Shown: in pieces, positions 5,293 to 15,184 of the stretch
Layout: each line of letters begins with the position of its first letter
Position numbering within the stretch: position 1 is the stretch's first letter
Source of the DNA: Bacteroidales bacterium UBA3808
GTDB taxonomy: Bacteria; Bacteroidota; Bacteroidia; Bacteroidales; Paludibacteraceae
DNA length: 21,423 nucleotides
Direction of reading: 5' to 3'
Assembly: GCA_002369075.1 (NCBI GenBank)
Contig: DFEG01000011.1
Span: 7,770-29,192, forward strand
The notes under the pieces: model-generated
What the model saw: only the letters and a program-made list of their open reading frames with translations
What the model was told of the DNA's origin: nothing
Database searches by the model: none
Made by a program: the position numbers and the translations under genes

Positions 5293-7335
5293 ATGAAAAA
5301 GATATTCATCACTCTCCTGATCGCGCTGACAGCGCAAGTGATCTTTGCCGCGGATTCGTACTATTTCCAGCGTGCAGAGGAAGCATACCAAAAGAAAGAT
5401 TACAATCTCTGCCTGCACTATTGTAAGCAAGGCGTGGAGAAAAACCCCAAGGACGGCAAGTGCTGGGCGGTCATAGCGGAGATCTACTCCAAACGCGAAT
5501 ACGCGCGATATGGCGAAGCCATGGAGGCTGCCGAGAAAGCCTTAACAACTTTGTCGAAGAAAGATAAATATTGGATCGCCTTCGTTCACGGAATCCGAGG
5601 CGATGTATTCTACAAAGTAGAGAACTTACAGGCTTCGAAAGAATCGTATATGATAGCCCTCTCCATGCAGCCCGAAAACACCACCTATATCTATGATTTG
5701 GCGGATGTGTGCTACAGATTAGGCGAATATGACGAGTCCATAAAGTACTACCAGCGCTATATTGATTTGAGTCCTAACACGATCTATATCTATGGTGAGT
5801 TGGCGTACGTCTATTACAAAGCCGGCAAAAAAGAGGAGGCGCAGCGGTTCTGCGACTTGACAAACGCTTTAGGTCAAGGCGGTAACCCGACCGCGCACCG
5901 CGTTCTGTCGATGATGGCAGTCGATCGCGGCGATTACGTAGAGGCATGCCGCGAAGCCGCGCGTGCAATGTTCCTCCGCAACTCTTGGTGTGACGAAGGC
6001 GATACGCTCAAAGTGCTGTGTCCGGATCTGCTGATGGCAGCGATTCGTACCGAGGTGGCTAAGGCGCAGAAAGACGCAGAGACAAACGCCACCGCAGCAT
6101 ATTGCGCCTTCACCATGAATCGTTATTGGGATGCACTCTATTATCTCCACCGCAAGATGGAGCAAAGCGATGCCCCCCAATCCGTTTATCCGGAGTTGGC
6201 ATCGGTCTATGAGCGGGTAGAAGCGTTAGACGAGGCAGAGAAATACTACCTGCTGACCCTTAAAACCGATTCCGGCGAGTATGTATGGCGCGGATTAGCA
6301 CAAGTGGCGCGATGCCGCGGCCGGTTCCTCCAAGCCAACCAATACCTCCGCCGGGCGATGGAGAAAAATCCCGCTGAGGGAAAATTGTACTACCTCATAG
6401 CCCGTAACCTGTATCAGGCAGGGCTTCCTAAAGAGGCGCTGATGACCTTTGATACCGCACAAGTACTCATCGAGGAGGAAGATTGGCAACTGTCAATCAT
6501 GGCTAACCAAGCCGAGACATACCGGGAGTTAGGGCTGGAGAAAAAAGCCGAAGAGATTCTCGCACAAGCCCAGAAACTGCGCAAGGAGGACGAACACAGA
6601 GAGGAGTTCTTCCGCCTAGATGCCTTATCGGGCGACACTGCTGCTTTGGCGCGCCACGCCGAGTATTTGAAGAACAATAAGAAAGCCCAATTGAACGGTC
6701 AGTGGGGCGTCCTCGCGCAAGCGTACGCGTTACTTAAGGATAGACAGCACACCCTTCAGTATATTCGTCTTGACGAGGAGGCAGGGAATCACACTCTCCT
6801 TCTCTTGCCCAAAATCAGACGCTATGCGTTCTTGCTTGACGACCCGGAGTTCAAAACCTTGGTAGCCCGATATGAAGCACAACTGCATGAAAAATTAGCA
6901 GAACTGCAATCGCAATTAGGCGACCCCGAGACGCTACAGAACAAAGTGACCGAACTACCCTTTACGCATCTAGGCGGAGTCAACCGCGTACAATGTACCA
7001 TCAATGGTCTGCCGCTCTATTTCGTCTTCGATACCGGCGCTGCTGATGTGTCTATATCAAGTGTGGAAGCAAACTTCATGCTCAAGAACGGCTATCTGAC
7101 CAACGCAGATTTTATGGGGAAACAGAATTTTGTGACCGCTACCGGTGAAATACACGAAGGTACAGTAATCAACTTGCGTGAACTTCGCGTTGGAGATGTT
7201 ATTCTGAAGGATATCAAAGCATCTGTCATCAAGAACCAGTCTGCGCCTTTGTTGCTCGGACAGAGTTGTTTCCGCCGATTTGGTATTGTGGAGGTTGATA
7301 ATAAAGCACAAGTAATTCGTTTGTTAGCAAAATAA
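5293..7335 (+). CDS. Exported TPR protein with C-terminal retropepsin-like aspartic protease
   Basis: A 680-residue protein. The signal peptide MKKIFITLLIALTAQVIFA is followed by about 500 residues of TPR-like repeats (for example YKVENLQASKESYMIALSMQPEN and YRLGEYDESIKYYQRYIDLSPN). From about residue 555 on is a single-lobe aspartic protease domain: Asp580-Thr-Gly-Ala catalytic motif in VFDTGAADVSIS, a flap-like TATGEIHEGTVIN, and hydrophobic-hydrophobic-Gly in APLLLGQS (Gly656). Enzymes of this fold act as dimers. Probably a periplasmic or cell-surface protease with its own protein-binding scaffold; the substrate is unknown. It lies 17 bp upstream of ychF. The domain call is firm, the biological role is not. 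Confidence 0.82.
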   Translation: MKKIFITLLIALTAQVIFAADSYYFQRAEEAYQKKDYNLCLHYCKQGVEKNPKDGKCWAVIAEIYSKREYARYGEAMEAAEKALTTLSKKDKYWIAFVHGIRGDVFYKVENLQASKESYMIALSMQPENTTYIYDLADVCYRLGEYDESIKYYQRYIDLSPNTIYIYGELAYVYYKAGKKEEAQRFCDLTNALGQGGNPTAHRVLSMMAVDRGDYVEACREAARAMFLRNSWCDEGDTLKVLCPDLLMAAIRTEVAKAQKDAETNATAAYCAFTMNRYWDALYYLHRKMEQSDAPQSVYPELASVYERVEALDEAEKYYLLTLKTDSGEYVWRGLAQVARCRGRFLQANQYLRRAMEKNPAEGKLYYLIARNLYQAGLPKEALMTFDTAQVLIEEEDWQLSIMANQAETYRELGLEKKAEEILAQAQKLRKEDEHREEFFRLDALSGDTAALARHAEYLKNNKKAQLNGQWGVLAQAYALLKDRQHTLQYIRLDEEAGNHTLLLLPKIRRYAFLLDDPEFKTLVARYEAQLHEKLAELQSQLGDPETLQNKVTELPFTHLGGVNRVQCTINGLPLYFVFDTGAADVSISSVEANFMLKNGYLTNADFMGKQNFVTATGEIHEGTVINLRELRVGDVILKDIKASVIKNQSAPLLLGQSCFRRFGIVEVDNKAQVIRLLAK

Positions 7336-7352
7336 TAAATCATCAATAGAAC

Positions 7353-8455
<1,103 letters not shown>

Positions 8456-8459
<4 letters not shown>

Positions 8460-9454
8460 TAGAGAATTTATTATCTTATGGCTGGTGGGTCGGCGCAGTG
8501 CTGATTGTAGCCGGCTTCGTGGCGCTGGTGAAAGGCGCCGACTGGCTCGTGGACGGCGCCTCCGCTGTCGCCAGACAGTTCGGTATCAGCGATCTCGTGA
8601 TCGGTCTGACCGTGGTAGCCTTCGGCACTTCGATGCCGGAGTTCGTGGTCAACATGGTATCCGTAGCGGAGGGTACCACAGACCTCGCCATTACGAACAT
8701 CTTGGGCTCGAACATCATCAACACCTTTGTGATTCTCGGTCTGACAGCACTCGTTTACCCTGTGGTGTCGCAGAAAAGGAGCCGCGATTTTGACATCCCG
8801 ATGTCCATCATCGCCGGTATCTTGGTGTTCGCTTTTGTGGCGGTCAACTCGCCGTTCGGAGAGGAGGAACGCGGCATCAGCCGCATGGGCGGAATAATCC
8901 TTCTGCTCATGTTCTGCTACTTCCTCTACAACACCTTCCGCCACGCCAAAGACCACCCAAATGAAGTACAAGGGGACGACGTACAATGCACAAAGGATAT
9001 TTCCACCCGCCGTGCCCTCTGTTTGATCATCGGCGGTCTCGTGGGACTGGTGGTCGGCGGTGAACTGATCGTCAAGAGTGCGGTTGATCTCGCTACCCGT
9101 CTGGGCGTGAGCGAGGCGATCATCGGTCTGACCATCGTCGCCTTGGGTACCTCGCTGCCGGAGTTGGCTACCTCGGTCATGGCGGCGACGAAGCACAACT
9201 CCGATATAGCCCTCGGAAACGTAGTGGGCAGCAATATATTCAATGTGTTCTTTGTCTTGGGAATGAGTGCGGTCGTTCGGCCGCTGCCGGCGTACGAAGG
9301 CATCGAACTGGACGCCTGGACTGCCGCTGTGGGAAGCATCCTCGTCTGGCTCTTCGTCAAGACCAACCACGAGCGCGAGATCAAGCGCTGGGGCGGTGCC
9401 ATCCTGCTTCTCGTCTATGCAGGATACCTGACCTACAGATTATTGAATGTGTGA
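8456..9454 (+). CDS. CaCA-family calcium/sodium antiporter (YrbG-like)
   Basis: A 332-residue inner-membrane protein with about ten hydrophobic segments and the two inverted alpha repeats typical of cation/Ca2+ exchangers. Repeat 1 has GTSMPE (57-62) followed by NILGSNIIN; repeat 2 has GTSLPE (231-236) followed by NVVGSNIFN. The two conserved glutamates of the ion site are present. A hydrophilic loop of about residues 160-185 separates the halves. Likely exports Ca2+ in exchange for Na+ or K+. Its ATG overlaps the ychF stop as ATGA, indicating coupling. Its last 22 bp overlap the end of the convergent glycosyltransferase gene, and no terminator is visible. Confidence 0.93.
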
Positions 9455-10257
9455 CGTTCGCGATCGAAGAGCCAACCCCATTTGTTGAAATACAGGCACA
9501 TGTTCTGGATATGAATCCGGAGCATGTGTTTGTCTTTATAGGACGAGCGCGCGTGGTCATGGACAATCGTCCATTCGGGGTAATAGAGCGTGAGGTAATT
9601 GCGGTGGATAGTGCGCGTGAGATCAATGTCCTCGGGGTACATGAAGTACCGCTCGTCGAAGAGCCCTGCCTCCACAGCGGCTTTGGTACGGAGGAGCATG
9701 AAACAGCCGCTCAGGTACGGCGTGTTGACAGGACGGCTCAGATCAAGGTCGCGGAGCTCGTACCGCCTGTTGCGCCGTGCAACCATCCACGCCGGCAGGA
9801 AACGCCGCCCGAACACGTCTATCGGTGCCGGAAGGCGTTTCGCCAGATACTGCTGCGTGCCGTCCGGATTAAGCACTTTCGGCATGAGTTGCCCCACCTC
9901 GGGGTGAACTAACATCCATTCGTGCATGGCATCGATGTCCTCCGCCTTGACTCGGATGTCGCTGTTCATGACGAGGTGCAACTCCGTCTTGTAATACGCG
10001 CTCTCGCGTAACGCGACATTATGTGCGCGCCCGTAACCGAGATTCTCGCCCATCGCCATGTATCTCAGGCGGTCTGTCCCGAACTGCCTGGCGAGCGTCT
10101 CTTTCTGCTGCGCTATCTCTGCCTTGCGGTACTCCGGCGCGGTGTTGTCCAGCAGATATATCTTCCGCAGGTTCTTCACCCGCAGCAACTCCCGAACAAG
10201 GGGAATAACCTCCTGCTCCCATTTCGGATGATATAGGACAATCGAGATATTCAGCAT
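9433..10257 (-). CDS. GT2 glycosyltransferase, rhamnosyltransferase-like
   Basis: A 274-residue GT-A-fold family 2 enzyme and the last gene of the polysaccharide operon. Motifs: nucleotide-binding start ISIVLYHP, then LLDN, ENLGYGRAHN (71-80, typical of WbbL-type rhamnosyltransferases), the metal-binding position NSD (98-100), PYLSGCFMLLR, and FDERYFMYPEDIDL with the ED pair before the catalytic base. No membrane segments, so cytoplasmic or peripheral. The ATG directly follows the stop of the preceding gene (TAAATG, no gap). Base composition looks more GC-rich than the two GT genes in the middle of the cluster. Sugar specificity cannot be read from the sequence. Confidence 0.88.
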   Translation of the reverse strand: MLNISIVLYHPKWEQEVIPLVRELLRVKNLRKIYLLDNTAPEYRKAEIAQQKETLARQFGTDRLRYMAMGENLGYGRAHNVALRESAYYKTELHLVMNSDIRVKAEDIDAMHEWMLVHPEVGQLMPKVLNPDGTQQYLAKRLPAPIDVFGRRFLPAWMVARRNRRYELRDLDLSRPVNTPYLSGCFMLLRTKAAVEAGLFDERYFMYPEDIDLTRTIHRNYLTLYYPEWTIVHDHARSSYKDKHMLRIHIQNMCLYFNKWGWLFDRERHTFNNL

Positions 10258-11019
10258 TTATTTGTGGTATTTGATGAAGCCGTGCCATGCCCAGGAGGCG
10301 AGGTAATAAAGGCTCACGGGAACGGATAGTTTCTCCGCCTCGCGATAGACTTTGTACTGCGGGATAATAACCTTGCGTTTGGAGGAGGTGACGCCATTCG
10401 AACTCATGCGATAACTGCCGACGATGGCAGGATTACCGTATGCCTCATGGCAATGCCTCATGATTTCGAGCCAATAGACATAATCGTCCCGGAGTGAACG
10501 GAAGTTCTCGTTGAGGTAGAACTTGCCGTACGGAACGGTGTCGTAGAGGGCGGTGAGGCAGGTGATGGAACAGGTGGAGAGCAGATCCCGATAGGTGATG
10601 TGCGCAGGCGGGAAGAAGGGTTTCAGAATCTCGTGGTTGTTCTCATCGATCCGTTTGTGCGCACCATAGACGAGTTGGCATTTCTTCTCGTGCATCAGTG
10701 CGAGTTGCATCTCCAGGAAAGCAGGCTCCCATAGATCATCGGCATCGAGCAGGGCGAGGTATCGTCCTGCGGCACGGCGAATACCGTTGTTCCGCGCTGC
10801 GGCACTTCCTCCGTTGGGCTGCGAGAAGACTTTGATTCGCGGGTCTTTAGCGGCATAGGACTCCGCTACGGCGAGGCTGTTGTCCTTACTGCCGTCATTG
10901 ATGATAATCATCTCCCAATCCGTGTAAGTCTGCGCAAGCACGCTCTCAATCGTCTGCCCCACAAACCGCTCTCCATTATACAACGGCGTAATGATAGATA
11001 CTAAATTATTGTTTTCCAT
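10258..11019 (-). CDS. GT2 glycosyltransferase
   Basis: 253 residues from the ATG at 11019 (MENNNLVSIITPLYNGERFV). An in-frame ATG at 11043 would add eight residues and a longer overlap with the preceding gene; the shorter start fits the family, where the VSIITPLYN strand lies next to the N-terminus. Motifs: IINDGSKDNS, NGGSAAARNNGI, and the metal-binding LDADDLW (91-97). Similar to TuaG/EpsE-type enzymes that add a sugar from a nucleotide donor to a lipid-linked glycan on the cytoplasmic face. The start overlaps the end of the preceding gene by 14 bp. The C-terminus (YYLASWAWHGFIKYHK) could associate with the membrane. Donor sugar unknown. Confidence 0.88.
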   Translation of the reverse strand: MENNNLVSIITPLYNGERFVGQTIESVLAQTYTDWEMIIINDGSKDNSLAVAESYAAKDPRIKVFSQPNGGSAAARNNGIRRAAGRYLALLDADDLWEPAFLEMQLALMHEKKCQLVYGAHKRIDENNHEILKPFFPPAHITYRDLLSTCSITCLTALYDTVPYGKFYLNENFRSLRDDYVYWLEIMRHCHEAYGNPAIVGSYRMSSNGVTSSKRKVIIPQYKVYREAEKLSVPVSLYYLASWAWHGFIKYHK

Positions 11020-11728
11020 AAAGGATTTTGAATTTACATACATAATAGAGCATGACTATCCTGCTCCATACTTTGAGCCAAAGCGGCCTATTACTTCGAG
11101 TTAAAACGTTTCCTTGGCGCGTAAGACTGTTATCGTGTCGTCTGTATAGTATGTACGGGGCGTTTATAAACCGTACTGTGCCTATCATTTCTGCAACCAG
11201 TCCCAACCATAAATCATGTCCCATGTTACGCGTCTTTGGAAAAGGCATGGCAGCATCTAAAATCTTTTTCCTAAAAGCCATGCAGGCACCGCAATACGTA
11301 TCAATCATGATGTTTTTCAGTATTCCTTTGCCGGCATGATTAAGGGCAAAATAACTATTCTCTTTGATGTGCAGTTGTGAGTCTGTGACATAGCAATCTG
11401 TACAAACGAGATCCACTGTCTTTAATTCTGATATGCAGCGTTCGTATTTTCCCGGTAACCAGACATCATCTTGGTCGCTTAGGAAAATAATCTCTCCTTT
11501 CGCACATTGGAGTGCATTTGCAAAATTATCAATATAGCAGTGTGCATCGCTGTGCAAAATTTTAATACGCGCATCATTAAAAGCCTTAATAATAGACAAT
11601 GTCTGGTCTGTAGAGCCATCGTCTGATACGATGACTTCGTCTTCAGGTGCTATCTGCTCTAATATTGAGCGCAGTTGTTGCTCTATAAACCGCTCACCAT
11701 TATATGTTGCTACACAAATACTATTCAT
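11006..11728 (-). CDS. GT2 glycosyltransferase
   Basis: 240 residues from the ATG at 11728 (MNSICVATYNGERFI). This ATG shares its A with the stop of the preceding gene (TAATG); the upstream in-frame ATG at 11764 would put 12 unlikely residues before the conserved first strand. Motifs: VSDDGSTDQT and the metal-binding SDQDDVW (84-90); DTYCGACMAFRKK and GHDLWLGL follow. It shares TYNGERF, EQQL, SILEQ and DQDDVW with the preceding gene product, so the two are probably an old tandem duplication. The gene appears more AT-rich than the flanking housekeeping genes, as is common in polysaccharide clusters. Confidence 0.88.
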   Translation of the reverse strand: MNSICVATYNGERFIEQQLRSILEQIAPEDEVIVSDDGSTDQTLSIIKAFNDARIKILHSDAHCYIDNFANALQCAKGEIIFLSDQDDVWLPGKYERCISELKTVDLVCTDCYVTDSQLHIKENSYFALNHAGKGILKNIMIDTYCGACMAFRKKILDAAMPFPKTRNMGHDLWLGLVAEMIGTVRFINAPYILYRRHDNSLTRQGNVLTRSNRPLWLKVWSRIVMLYYVCKFKILYGKQ

Positions 11729-12540
11729 TAAAACTGACGATGGATAAAATATATTATCTTCCAAAATAAAAATTGCACTTTATTAGCATACACGAGAGGG
11801 TGAGCCATCGAATAACAGCGGCGAGCGTCGTCCTTGCGTTGCTTCCATTTTTTATGAAACAGAGTATATCTGACTGCTCCAAGCACGTTGTTGCAATGCT
11901 GTCGATAGGCGATTGGCATAATTGATAGTGGAATAACCTTTCCTCCGTGCGATGCCGTAACAAGTGCTATCCACGCATCGTGCATATAGACTGTTGTGGG
12001 GAAAGGAAGCGATGCTATTCTGGCTGCGTGATTAAAAAGCATAGCACAACCTGTTACACTATTACCTATTGCTAAATACCGTGGATTTTCATCTACTATG
12101 TCCGGTCGTATATTACTATATTTCCAGAATGAGGGTGCAATCTCCTGTAACTTCTCATTCACAACCTTCAAGTCCGTGTGCACGACAATCGGTCGGTTCG
12201 GATGGATTTGTTCTGCTTTCCGCATGGCCGACATACAGATCTCGATCTTATTGGGATTCCATACATCGTCCTGATCCGCGAAAGCAAAATAGTCCGCATC
12301 ACCGCATACTTGCAGTAAACGCTCGAACGAACGGCACGCACCGAGATTGTCGCAATCCTCCATAAGGACGATACGATGGTCTTTCTTAGCGTAGTCTCTT
12401 GCTATACATAAGGTCCCATCTTTGGAACCGTCATCCCGGATATAGAGCCGCCACTCGGTGTATGTCTGCGCCAAGATGGAGTCGAGTTGCTCGGATAAAT
12501 ACCGCTCGCCGTTATATGTCGATAAAAGGATGTTTAGCAT
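11728..12540 (-). CDS. GT2 glycosyltransferase
   Basis: 270 residues. N-terminal strand MLNILLSTYNGERYLSEQLD, then IRDDGSKDGT, the metal-binding ADQDDVW (88-94), GNSVTGCAMLFN and MHDAWIAL. These match a GT2 subgroup often annotated as rhamnosyltransferases or general glycan glycosyltransferases. The ATG lies 3 bp after the polymerase-like gene, and the stop overlaps the following GT2 gene by 1 bp. The C-terminus (VQFLFWKIIYFIHRQF) is hydrophobic and aromatic and may bind the membrane. Clear family, unknown linkage. Confidence 0.88.
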   Translation of the reverse strand: MLNILLSTYNGERYLSEQLDSILAQTYTEWRLYIRDDGSKDGTLCIARDYAKKDHRIVLMEDCDNLGACRSFERLLQVCGDADYFAFADQDDVWNPNKIEICMSAMRKAEQIHPNRPIVVHTDLKVVNEKLQEIAPSFWKYSNIRPDIVDENPRYLAIGNSVTGCAMLFNHAARIASLPFPTTVYMHDAWIALVTASHGGKVIPLSIMPIAYRQHCNNVLGAVRYTLFHKKWKQRKDDARRCYSMAHPLVYANKVQFLFWKIIYFIHRQF

Positions 12541-12543
12541 GAA

Positions 12544-13761
12544 TCAGAGTTTGTTGTTTTGGGACTTCATGTAATCTTCTATCCAATACCGTTCGGCTAT
12601 TTTCATTTGGCGGTCACGGATTTGTTTTTGTCCCGAATGACGCAACTCAAAGACGGTACATGCCCGATATACTGGGGAATGCAACGTACGCGCACCGCGC
12701 TCCAGACTCACTGCGGTATGTGTAAAATAAGCGAGGATGAAGAGCATAAATACTTGTTTGATCAAACTATTATAAGGAACGACTTTGAACTGCCTCGATT
12801 GACCGAAAAGCAGGAAAATATAGTAGATTATAAAGGGAATGAAATACGACCTTACGCGCGCTAAAAGGAAATAATACGGGTACATCACGACTATCAGACC
12901 CATACCCGCTAACACCATACACGTAATCCACGAGTAACGGGATTGGCGAAAATAACTGACATAGACGTTGAGGATCAGTAGAATAGACAAATAGATCACC
13001 GCTATTATCTGAAACTGGCGTCCCAGTAAGAGGTGGTGTGTCAACGAATGAATGTACGATTTCGGTAAAGGCAGGATATCCAAAATAGAGGTCGAGATAC
13101 TTTGTACCGGCAGAACAACCATTATCATCAGGAACACAATGAACAACGTATAGATCCATGCTTGTTGTCTTGTCCGGTATAGGAAGACTCCGAGAACGAG
13201 TAGACTGACAGGTATGAACCCTGATTTGTGCATGGTTACGGTCAGCACACCACACAGGACTGCCCATATATATTGCCGGCGCTGCATCAACAATACCATG
13301 AATATAAGGAATGATACAGCTAAACACTGTCTGGTCTCGTGCATAATGAGATAACTGTCAAACATAACAACGGATGCCAAAGCAAACATCTGGTGTTTTG
13401 GTAACTGCCGCAGCAATAGGTACAAAGCCGTGAAATAAAGGGTCTTGATAACAACTGTCATTCCCCAATAACTGAAACCCCATAGGTGCAGGATACTACA
13501 TAAGAGGTTATATCCCATCTCAAACATTCTATACTTATCGGGGTGTGCCCATACTTGTTGGGGGGGATCAATATTTTCGAAATGAGGTACATATCCCCAT
13601 ATATCAGGACCATAGTAGTAAAGTACGGCAAAGAACGAGTAGAGCACGATTGTTACCATCGGAAACAACTGTCGCTGGAGTACCGGCCAGCGGTCGGTAA
13701 ACAAATCCAGAAGGCCGATAGCGATGGACACCAATACTATGAGCGCGGTATAGTTCTCCAT
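12544..13761 (-). CDS. EpsG-family / Wzy-like polysaccharide polymerase
   Basis: 405 residues from the ATG at 13761, which shares its A with the flippase stop (TAATG). An upstream ATG at 13818 would add 19 hydrophilic residues lying within the flippase gene. About ten to twelve hydrophobic segments. The central HETRQCLAVSFLIF agrees with the conserved arginine-glutamine region of EpsG proteins, and FENIDPPQQVW with their first periplasmic loop. Such proteins join lipid-linked repeat units outside the inner membrane. Its place directly after a flippase and before four glycosyltransferases supports this. A run of seven C residues (13560-13566 on the minus strand, about codon 65) could slip. Confidence 0.82.
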   Translation of the reverse strand: MENYTALIVLVSIAIGLLDLFTDRWPVLQRQLFPMVTIVLYSFFAVLYYYGPDIWGYVPHFENIDPPQQVWAHPDKYRMFEMGYNLLCSILHLWGFSYWGMTVVIKTLYFTALYLLLRQLPKHQMFALASVVMFDSYLIMHETRQCLAVSFLIFMVLLMQRRQYIWAVLCGVLTVTMHKSGFIPVSLLVLGVFLYRTRQQAWIYTLFIVFLMIMVVLPVQSISTSILDILPLPKSYIHSLTHHLLLGRQFQIIAVIYLSILLILNVYVSYFRQSRYSWITCMVLAGMGLIVVMYPYYFLLARVRSYFIPFIIYYIFLLFGQSRQFKVVPYNSLIKQVFMLFILAYFTHTAVSLERGARTLHSPVYRACTVFELRHSGQKQIRDRQMKIAERYWIEDYMKSQNNKL

Positions 13762-14984
13762 TATTCGGTTGTTTCCTTTCTTCCTTTGATGAATAAGATA
13801 GTGCCCGACAGCAGGCATTCCAACACCTCAGCGACCACCCACGAGATACATACAGCCGCCACGCCCATCCGCGGAATGAGAATCATGTTCATCGTAATAC
13901 AGACGACCGCCAGAGTGAAACCGACCCATGGTGCGTAACGCTGCAACCCTATGCCGTATAACCCCTGTATAGTAAGCAAGGTAGCGGTCATGACGAGGAA
14001 GGGGATAGGAGACAGCCATCGTAGGATCTGTACGGCGGGGGTAAAATCCGCACCATACACGATACGAATAGCTAACGGGGCAACGAGATACGTGGCGAGC
14101 GAGACAACCGCCGCAGCGGAACCGGCATACAGCATGGCGCGTTTGAGAAAGGCAATCCCGCTCTCCTTGGACTCCTCGAACCGCCGGCTGATCTCTGGGA
14201 AGACGGATATACTAACCGGCAGAACAACCACCATGATCAGCGCCATGACGAGTTTCTGCGCCGCCGAGAAATAACCTACTATATTATCCGCTACGTATAT
14301 GCCGAGCAGAGTCATGTTCACCGTAGTATAAAGGCTGCCGAAGAGGTTGTTGAGGAAAATCGGCCAACTGGGCGAGACTACCTCGCGCAAGGCTGCACGC
14401 GTGCACACAAAACCGCCCAAACCGAAATGACGGATGACATAAATCAATGCGCATCCGCCCACCAGAATGCTTGCTACAGAGAGCAACAACGGGTAGAGCC
14501 GGTAAGCCGATGCCTCGCGGACAAGGAGCAGAACCAAAGCGGCTCCCAAAAGCTTGATGAAGAAATTAGCCCAAGCCATCTTATCCATCTGCTGCTCGCC
14601 CTGCAGATACCAAGTCGGGAACAGAACGATGCCGATATTGATAAGGGCGGTGTAGATATATAGCGCCGGGTCTGCGGTTATTCGCGGGATGAAAAGCGGC
14701 AAAATGGCCAAGATGGCGAAGGAGAGAAGTAGCAAAAGGGCTTTGACGCTCAGAACCGCCCAGAATATACGCCGTTTAGCCTCTTTGTCCTCGCCCGCCA
14801 ATGCTATTTGCCGCGTAGCGGAGTACTCAAATCCGAAATTGACTAACAAAGTAAGATACGAGATGATGTTCTGCGCATAACTGACGCTCCCGAAGAGCGT
14901 TGCGCCCAAAATACGGCTGATAATCGGGAGTATCAAAAAAGGAATCAGGTAGTTGGCTACCTGCAACACCCCGACCGAAACCAT
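13761..14984 (-). CDS. Wzx-type polysaccharide flippase (MOP superfamily)
   Basis: 407 residues from the ATG at 14984, with about twelve to fourteen membrane segments. VLQVANYLIPFLILPIISRILGATLFGSVSYAQ is the usual opening of oligosaccharide flippases that move undecaprenyl-linked units across the inner membrane. The family usually has a short KN-containing helix before this strand, and LQRIYKN precedes the ATG in frame, so a TTG at 15005 (seven more residues) is a serious alternative. An earlier TTG at 15035 lies inside the -7 box and cannot be used. First gene of the leftward polysaccharide operon; the stop overlaps the polymerase ATG by 1 bp. Confidence 0.9.
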   Translation of the reverse strand: MVSVGVLQVANYLIPFLILPIISRILGATLFGSVSYAQNIISYLTLLVNFGFEYSATRQIALAGEDKEAKRRIFWAVLSVKALLLLLSFAILAILPLFIPRITADPALYIYTALINIGIVLFPTWYLQGEQQMDKMAWANFFIKLLGAALVLLLVREASAYRLYPLLLSVASILVGGCALIYVIRHFGLGGFVCTRAALREVVSPSWPIFLNNLFGSLYTTVNMTLLGIYVADNIVGYFSAAQKLVMALIMVVVLPVSISVFPEISRRFEESKESGIAFLKRAMLYAGSAAAVVSLATYLVAPLAIRIVYGADFTPAVQILRWLSPIPFLVMTATLLTIQGLYGIGLQRYAPWVGFTLAVVCITMNMILIPRMGVAAVCISWVVAEVLECLLSGTILFIKGRKETTE

Positions 14985-15032
14985 ATTTTTATAGATGCGC
15001 TGCAATTTTGTCAGTTGGACATAAAAAGTGTG

Positions 15033-15063
15033 CAAAGATACAACAATTTTTGCATATACGCAA
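15033..15063 (-). promoter_or_regulatory. Promoter of the polysaccharide operon
   Basis: Read leftward: -33 TTGC (15063-15060), a 19-bp spacer and -7 TATCTTTG (15040-15033). Predicted start near 15026, giving a leader of about 40 nt to the ATG at 14984. The -33 box is half of the near-palindrome TTGCATATACGCAA (15050-15063 on +). Confidence 0.85.
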
Positions 15064-15105
15064 ATAAAAGTTGAAAGTTTAGCGAATTATGGGATGAAAG
15101 GGTAC

Positions 15106-15135
15106 AAAAAAAGCCCAAAACATGTGTTTTGGACT
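15106..15135 (-). terminator. Rho-independent terminator after rpsP
   Basis: Read leftward, AGTCCAAAAC - ACAT - GTTTTGGGCT (15135-15112) forms a 10-bp stem with one G-T pair and runs directly into seven T residues (15112-15106). It is well placed between the end of rpsP and the promoter of the flippase operon. Confidence 0.85.
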
Positions 15136-15142
15136 TCTTTTC

Positions 15143-15180
15143 TTCGGTATTTCGATATATCGGTATATCGATCTTCCGAA
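15143..15180. other. Long imperfect hairpin just after the rpsP stop codon
   Basis: TTCGG (15143-15147) pairs with CCGAA (15176-15180) and CGATATA (15153-15159) with TATATCG (15164-15170) around a TCGG loop. Overall 14 of 17 positions pair. It lies 4 nt past the stop codon and before the terminator, so the rpsP mRNA would end in two consecutive hairpins. Confidence 0.6.
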
Positions 15181-15184
15181 AGGC

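Noticed and set aside
8471..9370. 299-codon open frame opposite the antiporter gene
   Set aside because: Histidine- and aspartate-rich antisense translation of a membrane protein, a common artefact.
14985..15035. TTG start at 15035 for the flippase
   Set aside because: It lies in the -7 box. A TTG at 15005 remains possible and is noted in the gene entry.
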